Assembly: GCA_947470895.1 (NCBI GenBank)
Contig: CANIVF010000009.1
Location: 29,990 to 93,989 of the forward strand
Direction: 5' to 3'
DNA length: 64,000 nucleotides
Source: Bacteroidota bacterium
Lineage (GTDB): Bacteria > Bacteroidota > Bacteroidia > Cytophagales > Cyclobacteriaceae
Shown here: in pieces, positions 25,003-34,652 of the stretch
Layout of the letters: every line of letters begins with the position of its first letter
How positions within the stretch are numbered: position 1 is the stretch's first letter
Notes under the pieces: generated by a model
What the model was told of the DNA's origin: nothing
What the model saw: the letters and a program-made list of their open reading frames with translations, nothing else
Database searches by the model: none
Made by a program: the position numbers and the translations under genes

Positions 25003-27174
25003 TTAAGGTTGAATATTCTTTTTTGAAAACGAGTAACTTACACTGGTATAAAACAAGCGGCCCGGAAGGTTTGGTATAGTAACCGGTTCGGTATGATCAA
25101 ACACATTATCTACACCCAGTTGAACACGAATGGTCTGGTTAATGGTCTTAGCTACTGAAATATTGACCAAGGCATAGCCACTCACAAAGTCATCATACTT
25201 ATCAAGAATGGAATTACTGTTGCGATCTGAAGGTGGAATGATTTCTCCTTGTATGTTGCCGCGAATGTCACCAATGCCATACTTGCCTCGGTAAATCACG
25301 CGCAAACTTCCTTCCCATCCGCTTGGCTTGTGATCATAAAATAATTTTATGTTGCCCATGTTGCGAGAGCGGTTGTATAATCCAAAGTATTCGCCTGGCT
25401 TCAGGCGTTTAGTTGCCAGCGTAATGGGATCGCGCCAGTACATATATCCTGCTTTCACAGCTTCGGCTATGTCTTTATCTTTTGCAAACAGCAATTGATA
25501 TCCCACCGAAAGACTTAGGTACTTAGCTACCGGATAGGAAAAATTAGATTCAACACCCTGGGTGAATGCCCGTAGTATATTACGATAACTATAAATGCTC
25601 TGTCCAGTGGTTGTGACAGCTACTGCTTGTGTTTCAATCAGGTTATTGATGCTGTTGTGAAAAACATTCAAATCCATCTTTAAGGAAGGAAGTATTTTAA
25701 CATGAGCACCCGCATTGATGGATACCGACCGCTCTGCCTGCAGAGCGCCCAAACGGTTGGGATCAAATAAATAGATTTGTATCTGGCCGGCAGCATCCAG
25801 TTCAGCAAGGCGATCAAGGGCTACTTCAGTGCCTAAGACACTATAACCACCCCCTGCTGAGTTATTGAAATTAAAATAAAGTTGGCGGAAGTCCGGTGCT
25901 TTAAATCCTACACCTCCACTTATTTTAAAGGTCACTTTCTTATTGAGTTCGTAGCGAGAAGAAAGCTTTGGACTGAACTGGCCTCCATAGATTGTGTTAT
26001 GGTCATAACGACCACCGGAAATCACCGTAAGCTTTTCCAGAGGCAACCACTCGTGTTGAAAAAATCCATAACTCGTTTCCTGAAATCTTTTTTCTTCATC
26101 GCCATACCGCGAAGTCTGAACCATCTCCTTGATGTATCCACCTCCAGCTGTTAGAATATTCCGATCGTTAAAAAAATATTCAGCATTCAACTCGGGGCGC
26201 GTGAATGATTGCTCGAAGTTATCCTGATAGTAGGGACTTCCATCGGTTTCAAGATTGAGTTTGGTTTCGGTTAGGTAATGGGTGGAATAAAATCTGGCGA
26301 TCATTTTCAGCTTATCAGAAAAACGATGGGTAAGCACCGGATTAAAATTCCAGTCGTGTGTGTTGCCGTTTCCTGCTGTGCGCGTGCGGCTTCCGTTAGA
26401 TTCTACCTCAAAACGAAAAACCTGGTCTTCATCAAAAAATCTACCCGCAACACTGATATCGGTTGCCGAACTAAACTTGTAAGTTAGTTTTGAATTGAAT
26501 GTGTAATTAGTAAATGGAGAAACTGTTTTACCAAAATTTTGTGGAGATAGATCGTAGCCATCGGTGTGATAGCGATTTCCAAATACGTACACACCCCACT
26601 TCTTTTTAGTAAACGCCACATCAGCATTAACATCCAATGTATTGTTTGTTCCATAGCGCATGGCTGCATTGGTACGAATGCCGGTTGGCCTGTCGGTGAT
26701 AATGTTAATTACTCCTGCCAAAGCATCTGAGCCATACAAGCTGGATGAAGGGCCTTTTACAATTTCAATTTGTTTGATGTTGCCAATGGCAATACGACTC
26801 AACTCCAGAGAACCAGTATAACGTCCGATAATGGGTTCACCATCAATCAAAATCAAGGTGTAATCAGGATTGAACCCTTGAATCTGAATGCCGTTTCCCT
26901 GAGCGTTTATTTGAGGAACGACCACTAAACCCGTCTGTTCGGTTAGCACATCGTTGAGCCTCAAAGAGCCCATGGTTTTTATTTGATTTTTGGGAATGAG
27001 TGAAACCGGCATCGGCAATGCTCCCACCATTCTTTCATTGCGTGTAGCTGTTACGATAATTTCATCCAGCTGCTTTGTCTTGAGGGTATCCGCAGCGGCA
27101 TCAAACTCCTGACCAAAAGCGTTTGCTGTGGTGATCAAAAACATACAGAAACTAAATGGGGATAAAAATTTCAC
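25003..27174 (-). CDS. hmuR: TonB-dependent heme receptor (HmuR-like)
   Basis: An outer-membrane receptor of about 723 aa. The GTG at 27174 (VKFLSPFSFCMFLITTANAFGQ) gives a good signal peptide. A longer ATG frame from 27216 is less suitable. After a TonB-box-like DEIIVTATR comes the plug domain (LNDVLTEQTGLVVVP, IQIQGFNPDYTLILIDGEPIIGR, IEIVKGPSSSLYGSDALAGVINI). A 22-strand barrel with a short linker to NVFDHTEPVTIPNLPGR and a terminal aromatic strand follows. Pairing with the HmuY-like lipoprotein points to heme as substrate. The divergent AraC gene is the likely regulator. The family can also carry cobalamin or siderophores, so the ligand is inferred. Confidence 0.88.
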   Translation of the reverse strand: MKFLSPFSFCMFLITTANAFGQEFDAAADTLKTKQLDEIIVTATRNERMVGALPMPVSLIPKNQIKTMGSLRLNDVLTEQTGLVVVPQINAQGNGIQIQGFNPDYTLILIDGEPIIGRYTGSLELSRIAIGNIKQIEIVKGPSSSLYGSDALAGVINIITDRPTGIRTNAAMRYGTNNTLDVNADVAFTKKKWGVYVFGNRYHTDGYDLSPQNFGKTVSPFTNYTFNSKLTYKFSSATDISVAGRFFDEDQVFRFEVESNGSRTRTAGNGNTHDWNFNPVLTHRFSDKLKMIARFYSTHYLTETKLNLETDGSPYYQDNFEQSFTRPELNAEYFFNDRNILTAGGGYIKEMVQTSRYGDEEKRFQETSYGFFQHEWLPLEKLTVISGGRYDHNTIYGGQFSPKLSSRYELNKKVTFKISGGVGFKAPDFRQLYFNFNNSAGGGYSVLGTEVALDRLAELDAAGQIQIYLFDPNRLGALQAERSVSINAGAHVKILPSLKMDLNVFHNSINNLIETQAVAVTTTGQSIYSYRNILRAFTQGVESNFSYPVAKYLSLSVGYQLLFAKDKDIAEAVKAGYMYWRDPITLATKRLKPGEYFGLYNRSRNMGNIKLFYDHKPSGWEGSLRVIYRGKYGIGDIRGNIQGEIIPPSDRNSNSILDKYDDFVSGYALVNISVAKTINQTIRVQLGVDNVFDHTEPVTIPNLPGRLFYTSVSYSFSKKNIQP

Positions 27175-27347
27175 GGGTGCAAAGATTGAAAGGTCATCTA
27201 CCAAAAAATACCCCAAAAAGTATAATTAATGACAAATAGATCACCAAGGCATATATTTACAAAGAATGGGTACTTTTGAACTAAAACCTCTTAATTTGGT
27301 TCTAAGAGAGTGTGATTTTTGTCATTTTATAAGATGAAACAAATACT
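27175..27347. promoter_or_regulatory. Divergent control region between hmuR and araC
   Basis: This AT-rich interval of 173 bp must contain two opposing promoters. It carries a 9-bp inverted repeat with distant arms, AATGACAAA at 27228-27236 and TTTGTCATT at 27318-27326, one near each gene. Such split arms suit a dimeric AraC-type regulator or a looped arrangement. No convincing TTG/TAnnTTTG pair is visible in either direction, which fits activator-dependent promoters. Confidence 0.45.
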
Positions 27348-28238
27348 ATGGATACTCTGCAAGTAATAAATACTCAAAAAAGTGAATTTGAAACATTGCT
27401 AGACCGCGATGATATCATACTTCAAATCGCTGAAAATAAAGACGAAGAAGAGATTGCCATCAAGAGCCAGGTTGACCGAAATATCATTCACTTTTACTTT
27501 TGCCTTGATGGATCTGGGATCTTTGCATTTGGCCCGCACTACAGTCGCGTGCTTGAAAAACAACATAATTCGTTTTTCTATAATCCAGACATGGATCTTC
27601 CTTTTCAGTTGCGACTGGCTCCTCAAACCCGCATCGTGGCATTCTCCATTAAACTAGAGAGCCTTCATAAGCTATTTACGCATGATGCGCTACCCTTTCT
27701 TAAGCCTGAAAATGCAAAAACAAAATTGTATGACGAACGGGAGATTCCAACAAACTTACTTGTCGTACTAAATCAAATCTTCACGGTCAATCTTAGCGAG
27801 AGTGCACAAAAGCTCTATTACCTCGGCAAAGTTTTAGAAATACTGGGACTATATTTTTCTGAAAAGAAACCCGACACTGAAGCGTGTCCTTTTTTAAAGG
27901 ATCAGGAGACTGTGCGCAAAATCAAGCATGCTAAAGAATATATGCTGAAGCATATGGATAATCCTCCTGGTTTAAAAGAGCTTGCGAAAACTGCCGGGTT
28001 AAATGAATATCAATTGAAAGTTGGATTCAAAGAGATTTATGGCAACACTGTATTTGGGTATCTGCTGGACCATAAGCTCGATCATGCACGGGTATTATTG
28101 GATACATCAAAGTTTCAAGTGAACGAAGTAGCGTATCAGATTGGCTATGCCAACCCAAGCCATTTCATTGCCGCCTTTAAAAAGAAGTTTGGAGTAACTC
28201 CGAAAAAATACCTGATGAATATTGATCGAAAGGTGTAA
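27348..28238 (+). CDS. AraC-family transcriptional regulator
   Basis: A 296-aa DNA-binding protein with a C-terminal AraC/XylS domain (about residues 190-292). The two helix-turn-helix units show in LKELAKTAGLNEYQLKVGFKE and VNEVAYQIGYANPSHFIAAFKKKFGVTPKKYL. The N-terminal 170 residues form a sensing region, with IHFYFCLDGSGIFAFGPHYSRVL similar to that of PchR-type regulators that bind iron-siderophore or heme ligands. Its place, divergent from hmuR and next to the heme biosynthesis run, makes control of heme uptake the best guess. Possible binding sites are the distant arms at 27228-27236 and 27318-27326. Confidence 0.88.
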   Translation: MDTLQVINTQKSEFETLLDRDDIILQIAENKDEEEIAIKSQVDRNIIHFYFCLDGSGIFAFGPHYSRVLEKQHNSFFYNPDMDLPFQLRLAPQTRIVAFSIKLESLHKLFTHDALPFLKPENAKTKLYDEREIPTNLLVVLNQIFTVNLSESAQKLYYLGKVLEILGLYFSEKKPDTEACPFLKDQETVRKIKHAKEYMLKHMDNPPGLKELAKTAGLNEYQLKVGFKEIYGNTVFGYLLDHKLDHARVLLDTSKFQVNEVAYQIGYANPSHFIAAFKKKFGVTPKKYLMNIDRKV

Positions 28239-28299
28239 TCATGCTGAAAGCAAAAATAAATAGAATATCATCTACCTATTTGCGTTCATCTTCCATTAA

Positions 28300-29577
28300 T
28301 CAGTTAAAATTTCTTACTGCATTAATGGTTGCCTCCACTTCTTCATCGGTTATCGCAGTACTGACGAACCAACTTTCATAAGCAGAAGGAGGAAGGTATA
28401 CACCCTGATGCAATAGTTGATGGAAGAAAAGATTGAACAAGGGCATATCACATTGCCTGGCAGTTTCAAAGTCAACAACCTCATGCTTGCCAAAGTGTAG
28501 ACTCATCATACTTCCCAAACGATTCACCGTGTGATCAATTCCTTTCGATGATAATACGGCTGATATTCCTTCAGCCAGTTTTTTGGTTGTTTGTTCCAGT
28601 TTTGAAAAGATGCCTGAATTTTCTTTCAATTCCTTGAGCAATGTATAGCCGGCAATCATCGCGATGGGATTACCACTCAATGTGCCGGCTTGGTAAACAT
28701 TTCCCAACGGAGCAATATGTTGCATAATTTCTTTTCGTCCACTAAATGCGCCAACAGGCAAACCACCCCCAATAATTTTTCCGTAAGTTACCAGATCGGA
28801 TTTGATGTTGAAATATTGCTGTGCTCCTCCTCCAGCAAGGCGAAAGCCCGTCATCACTTCATCAAAGATCAAGACGATTTTATGTTGATCACACAGTGTT
28901 CTCAACCCTTCCAGAAATCCTGGTTTTGGCAAAATACAACCCATGTTGCCTGCCACTGGTTCAATAATCATGGCGGCAATTTCATTGGGATGAGCAACAA
29001 TCAAGGTCTGTAGTGCCTGGAGATCATTAAAGGGTGATGTCAACGTGTCCTCTGCCACAGCAGCTGATACGCCAGGCACCGATTGTATGTTCAGAGTTGC
29101 CAGACCACTTCCTGCTTTTACTAATAAGGAATCGGCATGACCATGATAGCAACCTTCAAACTTGATGAATTTATTTTTACCGGTATAACCCCGGGCTAAT
29201 CGAATAGCACTCATGCATGCTTCTGTTCCGCTGCTTACCATGCGAATCAGATCTACATTCGGCACCATGGATTTGATCAACTCGGCCATGTCGGTTTCCA
29301 ATTCAGTTGGCGCACCAAAGGATGTTGAGTCCGCAGCACGTTCGCAAATGGCTTGCACAACAGGTTCGTAGGCATGACCTAAAATCATAGGGCCCCATGA
29401 GTTGATGTAATCGATATACCGATTGCCATCTTCATCATAGAGATAAGCACCCTTCGCTTTTTTTATAAAGATTGGTGTGCCACCCACACTTTTAAATGCC
29501 CGCACCGGTGAGTTTACTCCACCGGGAAGATGGTGTTGGGCGCGTTCAAATAAATTTTTACTTTTTGAGTGATCCAC
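28300..29577 (-). CDS. hemL: Glutamate-1-semialdehyde 2,1-aminomutase
   Basis: A PLP enzyme that turns glutamate-1-semialdehyde into 5-aminolevulinate, the second step of the C5 heme pathway. Its 425 aa match the family. Visible landmarks are [17 protein letters not shown], the [16 protein letters not shown] cofactor site, [21 protein letters not shown] and the PLP lysine in [16 protein letters not shown] (about residue 265). Numbers and motifs separate it from ordinary class III transaminases. It is the last gene of the minus-strand hem run and starts 3 bp after hemB. It is convergent with the AraC gene, with 61 bp between the stops and no clear terminator. Confidence 0.96.
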   Translation of the reverse strand: MDHSKSKNLFERAQHHLPGGVNSPVRAFKSVGGTPIFIKKAKGAYLYDEDGNRYIDYINSWGPMILGHAYEPVVQAICERAADSTSFGAPTELETDMAELIKSMVPNVDLIRMVSSGTEACMSAIRLARGYTGKNKFIKFEGCYHGHADSLLVKAGSGLATLNIQSVPGVSAAVAEDTLTSPFNDLQALQTLIVAHPNEIAAMIIEPVAGNMGCILPKPGFLEGLRTLCDQHKIVLIFDEVMTGFRLAGGGAQQYFNIKSDLVTYGKIIGGGLPVGAFSGRKEIMQHIAPLGNVYQAGTLSGNPIAMIAGYTLLKELKENSGIFSKLEQTTKKLAEGISAVLSSKGIDHTVNRLGSMMSLHFGKHEVVDFETARQCDMPLFNLFFHQLLHQGVYLPPSAYESWFVSTAITDEEVEATINAVRNFN

Positions 29578-29580
29578 GAT

Positions 29581-30558
29581 TCAAGTATTTCTTTTGAGCA
29601 ATTGCACCGCATGCTTTGCAAAATACGTGGCAATCAAATCCGCGCCAGCGCGTTTAATACTCGTTAGTACCTCCAGAATCGCTTGATCTTCGTTGAGGTA
29701 CCCAGCCTTAGCTGCCGCTTTGATCATGGCATATTCTCCGCTTACGTGATAAGCGCTCACCGGAAGCTTAATTTCATTTTTTACTTCGCGGATAATGTCG
29801 AGGTAAGCATGAGCCGGCTTTACCATAATGATATCTGCTCCTTCTTCCACATCCATTCGCACTTCTTTAATTGCCTCCAATCGATTGGATGGATCCATTT
29901 GATAGGTCTTCTTATCTCCAAAGCCCGGAGCGCTGTCCAGGGCATCGCGAAATGGACCATAAAAACATGAGGCATATTTTGCTGCATAACTCATGATACC
30001 GGTATTGTGAAAGCCTTCCATTTCAAGCGCTTCACGAATGACACCTATACGACCATCCATCATATCACTAGGGGCTACAAAATCGGCCCCGGCACGTGCA
30101 TGGCTCACACTCATGCGAGCGAGAACATCTACCGTTTTATCATTTACAATTTTATGATTTTCAACAATACCATCGTGCCCAAACGAGGAGTAAGGATCAA
30201 GAGCCACATCGGTCATCACAATCATATCAGGTAAGACATTTTTGATAGCGCGAACACTCCGTTGCATTAATCCATCTCCGTTAACAGCCTCTTTACCGGT
30301 ATTGTCTTTTAATTCACCATCTACCTTTGCAAATAATAATGCGCAGCGTATGCCCAATGCATAACACGATTGCAACTCTTCAATGACCATATCCAGTGAA
30401 TAGCGGTAGTATCCCGGCATGGAGGCAATCTCCTCTTTAACCTGTTGACCCTCCATGATGAAGACCGGTAAAATAAAATCAGAGGCCTGTAATGTGGTTT
30501 CTCTCACCATACCTCTCACCGAAGCGGATTGTCTTAAAATGCGATTACGTCTGATCAT
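29581..30558 (-). CDS. hemB: Delta-aminolevulinic acid dehydratase (porphobilinogen synthase)
   Basis: Condenses two 5-aminolevulinate molecules into porphobilinogen. Its 325 aa are typical. The Schiff-base lysines lie in SYAAKYAS (about residue 198) and in IIMVKPAHAYLDII (about 250). The metal-binding segment reads DVALDPYSSFGHDG, with Asp/Ser/Asp in place of the Cys residues of zinc enzymes. This protein should therefore be of the non-zinc, Mg-type group. FAKVDGELKDNTGKEAVNGDG is the active-site region. It lies between hemE (63 bp upstream) and hemL (3 bp downstream), in the same direction. Confidence 0.96.
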   Translation of the reverse strand: MIRRNRILRQSASVRGMVRETTLQASDFILPVFIMEGQQVKEEIASMPGYYRYSLDMVIEELQSCYALGIRCALLFAKVDGELKDNTGKEAVNGDGLMQRSVRAIKNVLPDMIVMTDVALDPYSSFGHDGIVENHKIVNDKTVDVLARMSVSHARAGADFVAPSDMMDGRIGVIREALEMEGFHNTGIMSYAAKYASCFYGPFRDALDSAPGFGDKKTYQMDPSNRLEAIKEVRMDVEEGADIIMVKPAHAYLDIIREVKNEIKLPVSAYHVSGEYAMIKAAAKAGYLNEDQAILEVLTSIKRAGADLIATYFAKHAVQLLKRNT

Positions 30559-30621
30559 AAGTAGGATATTTAAATTTTTAACTACGTCCTGTGTTCCTGA
30601 CTCTTTGAGCAGGTTTAATTA

Positions 30622-31662
30622 TTATGCTTCACTATTCAGGCTATACTCCTTCACAGCATCAACAAATGCCTTCGCATGTCTAACCGGAATGGAAGGCGTG
30701 ATACCATGGCCCAAGTTGGCGATATATCCGTTTACACCAAAATCATCAATCATGGCATGAACCTCTCTCCGGATCTCGTTAGGTTGCATCATCAACTTAC
30801 TCGGATCAAAATTACCTTGTAAAGCTACGCGATGCTGCGTATCCCTTCGTGCATCGGCAGGTTTAATCGTCCAGTCGAGGCCGATGCCAGAAACATTTTG
30901 ATATTGCGATAACGAACATAATGCATAGTTACTTCCTTTTGGAAAAAGAATAACAGGCGCATAGGGTGCCACGGCATCTGCTATCTTAATCAGGTATGGA
31001 GCAGCAAAAAGATCAAAGTCAGCCGGAGCGAGTAAGCCACTCCAGCTATCAAACACCTGCAACACATCAGCTCCCGCTTTGGCCTGCCCGATTAAATACT
31101 GAATAGTAGCCTGTGTGATTTTTTCGAGCAACATGGAAGCCAGTTCGGGTTGTGTGAAACAAAATGCTTTCGCCTTGTCAAATCCTTTACCTCCCTTTCC
31201 TTCCACCATGTAGCACAATAAAGTGAAGGGAGCGCCTGCAAAACCTATTAACGGAACGCGATCATTTAGTTCATGTTTTGTTAGCTTCAATGCATCCAAC
31301 ACATAACTAAGCCGGGATACGATATCATGCTCATTCAAGAGATCAATATCTTTTTGAGTTTTAATCGTATTGGGAAGAGATGGCCCTTTACCTTCCTCCA
31401 TCAAAACAGTCATGCCCATTGCCTTCGGCACCACGAGAATATCAGAAAAAATAATGGCCGCATCCACCCCCAGGATATCTACCGGTTGCAATGTGATTGC
31501 GCAAGCAAGCTCTGGTGTTTCTACGCGGGTGAAAAAGTCGTACTTATTTCTAAAGGCAATATATTCGGGCAAATACCTGCCTGCCTGCCGCATCATCCAC
31601 ACGGGAGGTCTTTTTACATCCTCATGGCGAAGTGCCCTTAACAACAAATCATTCTTTAACAT
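30622..31662 (-). CDS. hemE: Uroporphyrinogen decarboxylase
   Basis: Removes four carboxyl groups from uroporphyrinogen III to make coproporphyrinogen III. At 346 aa it is full length. The conserved N-terminal RPPVWMMRQAGRYLPEY motif binds substrate carboxylates. The catalytic Asp is expected in the VDAAIIFSDILVVP segment (about residues 68-81), and GFAGAPFTLLCYMVEGKGGKGF and the end segment GYIANLGHGITPSIP complete the fold. hemD precedes it by 12 bp and hemB follows after 63 bp. The 63-bp gap is the widest in the hem run and could carry a second promoter, though none is obvious. Confidence 0.96.
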   Translation of the reverse strand: MLKNDLLLRALRHEDVKRPPVWMMRQAGRYLPEYIAFRNKYDFFTRVETPELACAITLQPVDILGVDAAIIFSDILVVPKAMGMTVLMEEGKGPSLPNTIKTQKDIDLLNEHDIVSRLSYVLDALKLTKHELNDRVPLIGFAGAPFTLLCYMVEGKGGKGFDKAKAFCFTQPELASMLLEKITQATIQYLIGQAKAGADVLQVFDSWSGLLAPADFDLFAAPYLIKIADAVAPYAPVILFPKGSNYALCSLSQYQNVSGIGLDWTIKPADARRDTQHRVALQGNFDPSKLMMQPNEIRREVHAMIDDFGVNGYIANLGHGITPSIPVRHAKAFVDAVKEYSLNSEA

Positions 31663-31674
31663 GCGCAGGCATTT

Positions 31675-32355
31675 CTAATAATAATCAATCATCGTCTGGA
31701 TGAGTATATCCTCGGAAGGAGCAACAGGTATATATGTTTTTTTATATCCGCATTGTTTAGCATAATCTGCCGTTGTTTGTCCGATGCAAAAACACGGAAC
31801 TTGCTTCAGCGGATTTGATGAAAGAAAACTATCCACCGCACTCGGGCTGAAAAAAACTATGCCTTCATAAGATTCAGTAATGGCCATCGGAGTAAACGCT
31901 GTGCGATAAGCGATTACATCATGCACCAACACACCCGCATTCTTTAGTTTTTCCGACAATTCTTCTCTTCTGAGATTACTGCCAATATACGTTACCGCTT
32001 TTACTTCCACATCGTGCAGAATTTCATCAGCCAATGCAGACGCGGTAGAAGCTGTGGATTTAATATTCACTTTCGAAGCCGCTGCATACTCTTTGGTTCC
32101 TCGCGAAATGCAATACACTATATAATCTTCACGGTTGAGATTAAGATGCTTCACGATCTGTAGAAAAGCTTTCACACCCGTAATACTTGTAAGCACAATG
32201 AAATTATGTATAGATCGAGCATCGAGCTCTGCCGGAACAGAAATGGCTTTACTGATAAAATCATGATCAGTAAATTTCCAACCTGCTACACTGAGGTCAT
32301 CCACTTTTGCAGATGTTAGTTTTCTCGTTGAAACGATATGTGGTGCATGACTCAT
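31675..32355 (-). CDS. hemD: Uroporphyrinogen-III synthase
   Basis: Closes and inverts ring D of hydroxymethylbilane to form uroporphyrinogen III. Members diverge strongly, so identity rests on the two-domain pattern and position. FIVLTSITGVKAFLQIV (about residues 50-66) and GIVFFSPSAVDSFLSSN (about 165-181) are the typical paired segments facing the cleft. CIGQTTADYAKQCGYKKTYIP gives the conserved glycine loop near the C-terminus. It has 226 aa, about normal. It overlaps hemC by 4 bp (ATGA), showing tight translational coupling, and lies 12 bp before hemE. Confidence 0.9.
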   Translation of the reverse strand: MSHAPHIVSTRKLTSAKVDDLSVAGWKFTDHDFISKAISVPAELDARSIHNFIVLTSITGVKAFLQIVKHLNLNREDYIVYCISRGTKEYAAASKVNIKSTASTASALADEILHDVEVKAVTYIGSNLRREELSEKLKNAGVLVHDVIAYRTAFTPMAITESYEGIVFFSPSAVDSFLSSNPLKQVPCFCIGQTTADYAKQCGYKKTYIPVAPSEDILIQTMIDYY

Positions 32356-33272
32356 GAGGGACGGAATGTTTTTATGATTTCAATAGCACCTCGCTTACGA
32401 ATGGCCTCGGCAGCAAGCTCACCGGCATGAGCAACTTCCTTCAAACTGAATTTCATTTCTATTTCAATTTTCTCTTTCGCATCTAGGCTCGTAATGTTGC
32501 CTTTAAAAAATAATTCGTCATTGCGAAGTTCAGCATAAGCGGCAATGGGAACAGCACAACCGCCATGAAGGGCTGCTAAAAAATCACGCTCGACTGATAT
32601 GCACATTTTAGTATTACTATGATTGATTGCGTGGCATACTTCCAGCGCATGCTGATCATCTTCACGGCAAACGATTCCAATTGCACCTTGCGCTGGTGAT
32701 GGAAGCATCCAATCCAAGGGAATCATGTGATGAGATGATATTTCTAAACGATTCAAAGCAGCCTGTGCAAAGATGGCTCCATGCCAATCGGACTGATCCA
32801 GTTTCTCTAATCTGGTCTGAATATTTCCCCGCAAGTTTTCTGTCTTATGATGAGGATAACGATTCGACCACTGCAATTTTCTTCGCAAACTACTAGTTGC
32901 GATGATATTTTCCTTTGTAAAATCGATGGTTAACGTTCCCGCTGGTAAGACAAGACAATCCAACGATGTAGCCCGCTCAAGCACTGCACTTAACGTAAGC
33001 CCTTGCGCTTGTTTGGTTGGAATATCTTTCGTAGAATGCACTGCAATATCAACGTTGTTCTGCAATAGCGCTACATCGAGCGACTTCGTGAATATTCCCT
33101 GTATGCCCATGTCATAGAGCGGAGTGACCAAGTCCATATCACCATCAGAAGTGATCTCTATGATTTCAGATGGCATACCGAGGTTGCATAACCTACGTTG
33201 AACTTCACGAGACTGATAGAGTGCCAGTGGGCTATTGCGGGTACCAATACGAATAGATCGCGCTGTTTTCAT
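32352..33272 (-). CDS. hemC: Porphobilinogen deaminase (hydroxymethylbilane synthase)
   Basis: Polymerises four porphobilinogen units into hydroxymethylbilane on a covalently bound dipyrromethane cofactor. It has 306 aa. The N-terminus RIGTRNSPLALYQS, the AVHSTKDIPT stretch (about residues 80-89, with the catalytic Asp), ATSSLRRKLQWSNRYP and LRGNIQTRLEKL are all typical. The cofactor-binding cysteine is in LHGGCAVPIAAYAE (about residue 236). It overlaps hemA and hemD by 4 bp each, so the three genes form a tightly coupled start of the heme operon. Confidence 0.96.
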   Translation of the reverse strand: MKTARSIRIGTRNSPLALYQSREVQRRLCNLGMPSEIIEITSDGDMDLVTPLYDMGIQGIFTKSLDVALLQNNVDIAVHSTKDIPTKQAQGLTLSAVLERATSLDCLVLPAGTLTIDFTKENIIATSSLRRKLQWSNRYPHHKTENLRGNIQTRLEKLDQSDWHGAIFAQAALNRLEISSHHMIPLDWMLPSPAQGAIGIVCREDDQHALEVCHAINHSNTKMCISVERDFLAALHGGCAVPIAAYAELRNDELFFKGNITSLDAKEKIEIEMKFSLKEVAHAGELAAEAIRKRGAIEIIKTFRPS

Positions 33273-34492
33273 TGTACTTCGGGAACCAAATTATTCATTG
33301 TTTCTATTAACCGACAGCCCGCATATCCGGATTCTTTGATTTCCTGAATCAACGATGAAAAGGTTTTTTCAATTTTCTGTTGTTGGTCGTTACCTTCAAT
33401 CTCAGCAAAGATTGCCTGTTCATCATAAATAAGATTCTTGACTTTCTCTTTATAGCTCAAAATAACTTCGCGATGGCTATATACCTGTTGCCATTCGATT
33501 AATTGATTAATAAAAACTTCTACAATTTTTTTAGCTCGTGGTATCTCCAACTTTCTTTGCTGCATGAGTTTGTTGTGAACCGCAGAGACTTCATCAACAG
33601 AATAAAGGCGCACACCCGGTATTGAGTTTACTTCAGGATTGATAGCTTGAGGTACACTAAGATCCAGAAAAAGTTTCTGAGAACAGTTTGGAATATCCTT
33701 TGTATTGATGAAGTAACTCTCCAACCCTATGGTAGTAATGATCACATCAAACTGATCAAGCTGTGTTCTGAATTTATCAAACGGTACCACGATCGCATTC
33801 ACTTGAATCGCCAATTTTTCTGCTCTTTCTAACGTGCGGTTGGTTACGATTAAACTTATTTCAGGAAAATAATGGCGAAGGTTACGAGCCACAGCAGATC
33901 CTAAATCACCCGCGCCAACGAGTAAGATGTTTTTAATGTTGTGTGCTTCCCGTTCATGAAACATGAGTTCTGCGGCCGCATAGCTCACCGAATATTTCCC
34001 ACTACTGAGGTTAGTATGTGCTTTTATTCTTTTTTGAGCCTGATAAGCAAAATTAGAAATGCGATCGGTGATTGTTCCGATCATCCCGCGCGTGCGGGCC
34101 TTTTCCAAGGCTGATTTTACCTGGCAAACAATTTCGTAGTCACCAATAATTTGCGAGTCGAGACCCGAAACCACATAAAAGAAATGGCGCACTGCATCCA
34201 TCCCCGTAAGGATATAAAAATATTGATCGAAATCTTTTTCTGTAACAGATAACTGCTGGACAACTACTTTTTTGAGTGACAAAACAGGAGCGCACGCATA
34301 GAACTCGGTACGATTGCAGGTTGAAAGTTGAAAGAAGTCGCTAAATCCTGCTTGGGCAGATTTTTCATACAGATTTTCCGATTCAGTACTTGTGAAAGCA
34401 AACCTGCTTCGGATATGGGTATCAGCCTTAGTGAAGTTGGTACCCAATACGATGAAATGTTCAAGATTTCTGAAGAAACTGAATTGCTCCAC
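33269..34492 (-). CDS. hemA: Glutamyl-tRNA reductase
   Basis: The first committed step of C5 heme synthesis: it reduces glutamyl-tRNA(Glu) to glutamate-1-semialdehyde with NADPH and is the usual control point. It has 407 aa. The catalytic Cys is in FQLSTCNRTEFYA (about residue 60). The ISNFAYQAQKRIKAHTNLSSG segment, the nucleotide-binding NILLVGAGDLGSAVARNL and the C-terminal dimerisation helix (about 330-400) complete the three domains. The start codon is GTG at 34492, so expression may be kept low. It opens the run hemA-hemC-hemD-hemE-hemB-hemL. The 160 bp upstream contain no obvious promoter match. Confidence 0.95.
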   Translation of the reverse strand: MEQFSFFRNLEHFIVLGTNFTKADTHIRSRFAFTSTESENLYEKSAQAGFSDFFQLSTCNRTEFYACAPVLSLKKVVVQQLSVTEKDFDQYFYILTGMDAVRHFFYVVSGLDSQIIGDYEIVCQVKSALEKARTRGMIGTITDRISNFAYQAQKRIKAHTNLSSGKYSVSYAAAELMFHEREAHNIKNILLVGAGDLGSAVARNLRHYFPEISLIVTNRTLERAEKLAIQVNAIVVPFDKFRTQLDQFDVIITTIGLESYFINTKDIPNCSQKLFLDLSVPQAINPEVNSIPGVRLYSVDEVSAVHNKLMQQRKLEIPRAKKIVEVFINQLIEWQQVYSHREVILSYKEKVKNLIYDEQAIFAEIEGNDQQQKIEKTFSSLIQEIKESGYAGCRLIETMNNLVPEVQ

Positions 34493-34652
34493 AGTAACGA
34501 ATTGCTTTAGAACACAAAAATGGTCCCAAAGGAATTAAAAAAATAGCCCTAGAGTACAAATACCTTATAAATCATTTATGAGGCGAACTAACGTTTCTTA
34601 AAATAGCTCAATCCGTAGTTTTCTTATGGATAGGGTGCTATTGTAATTATCA

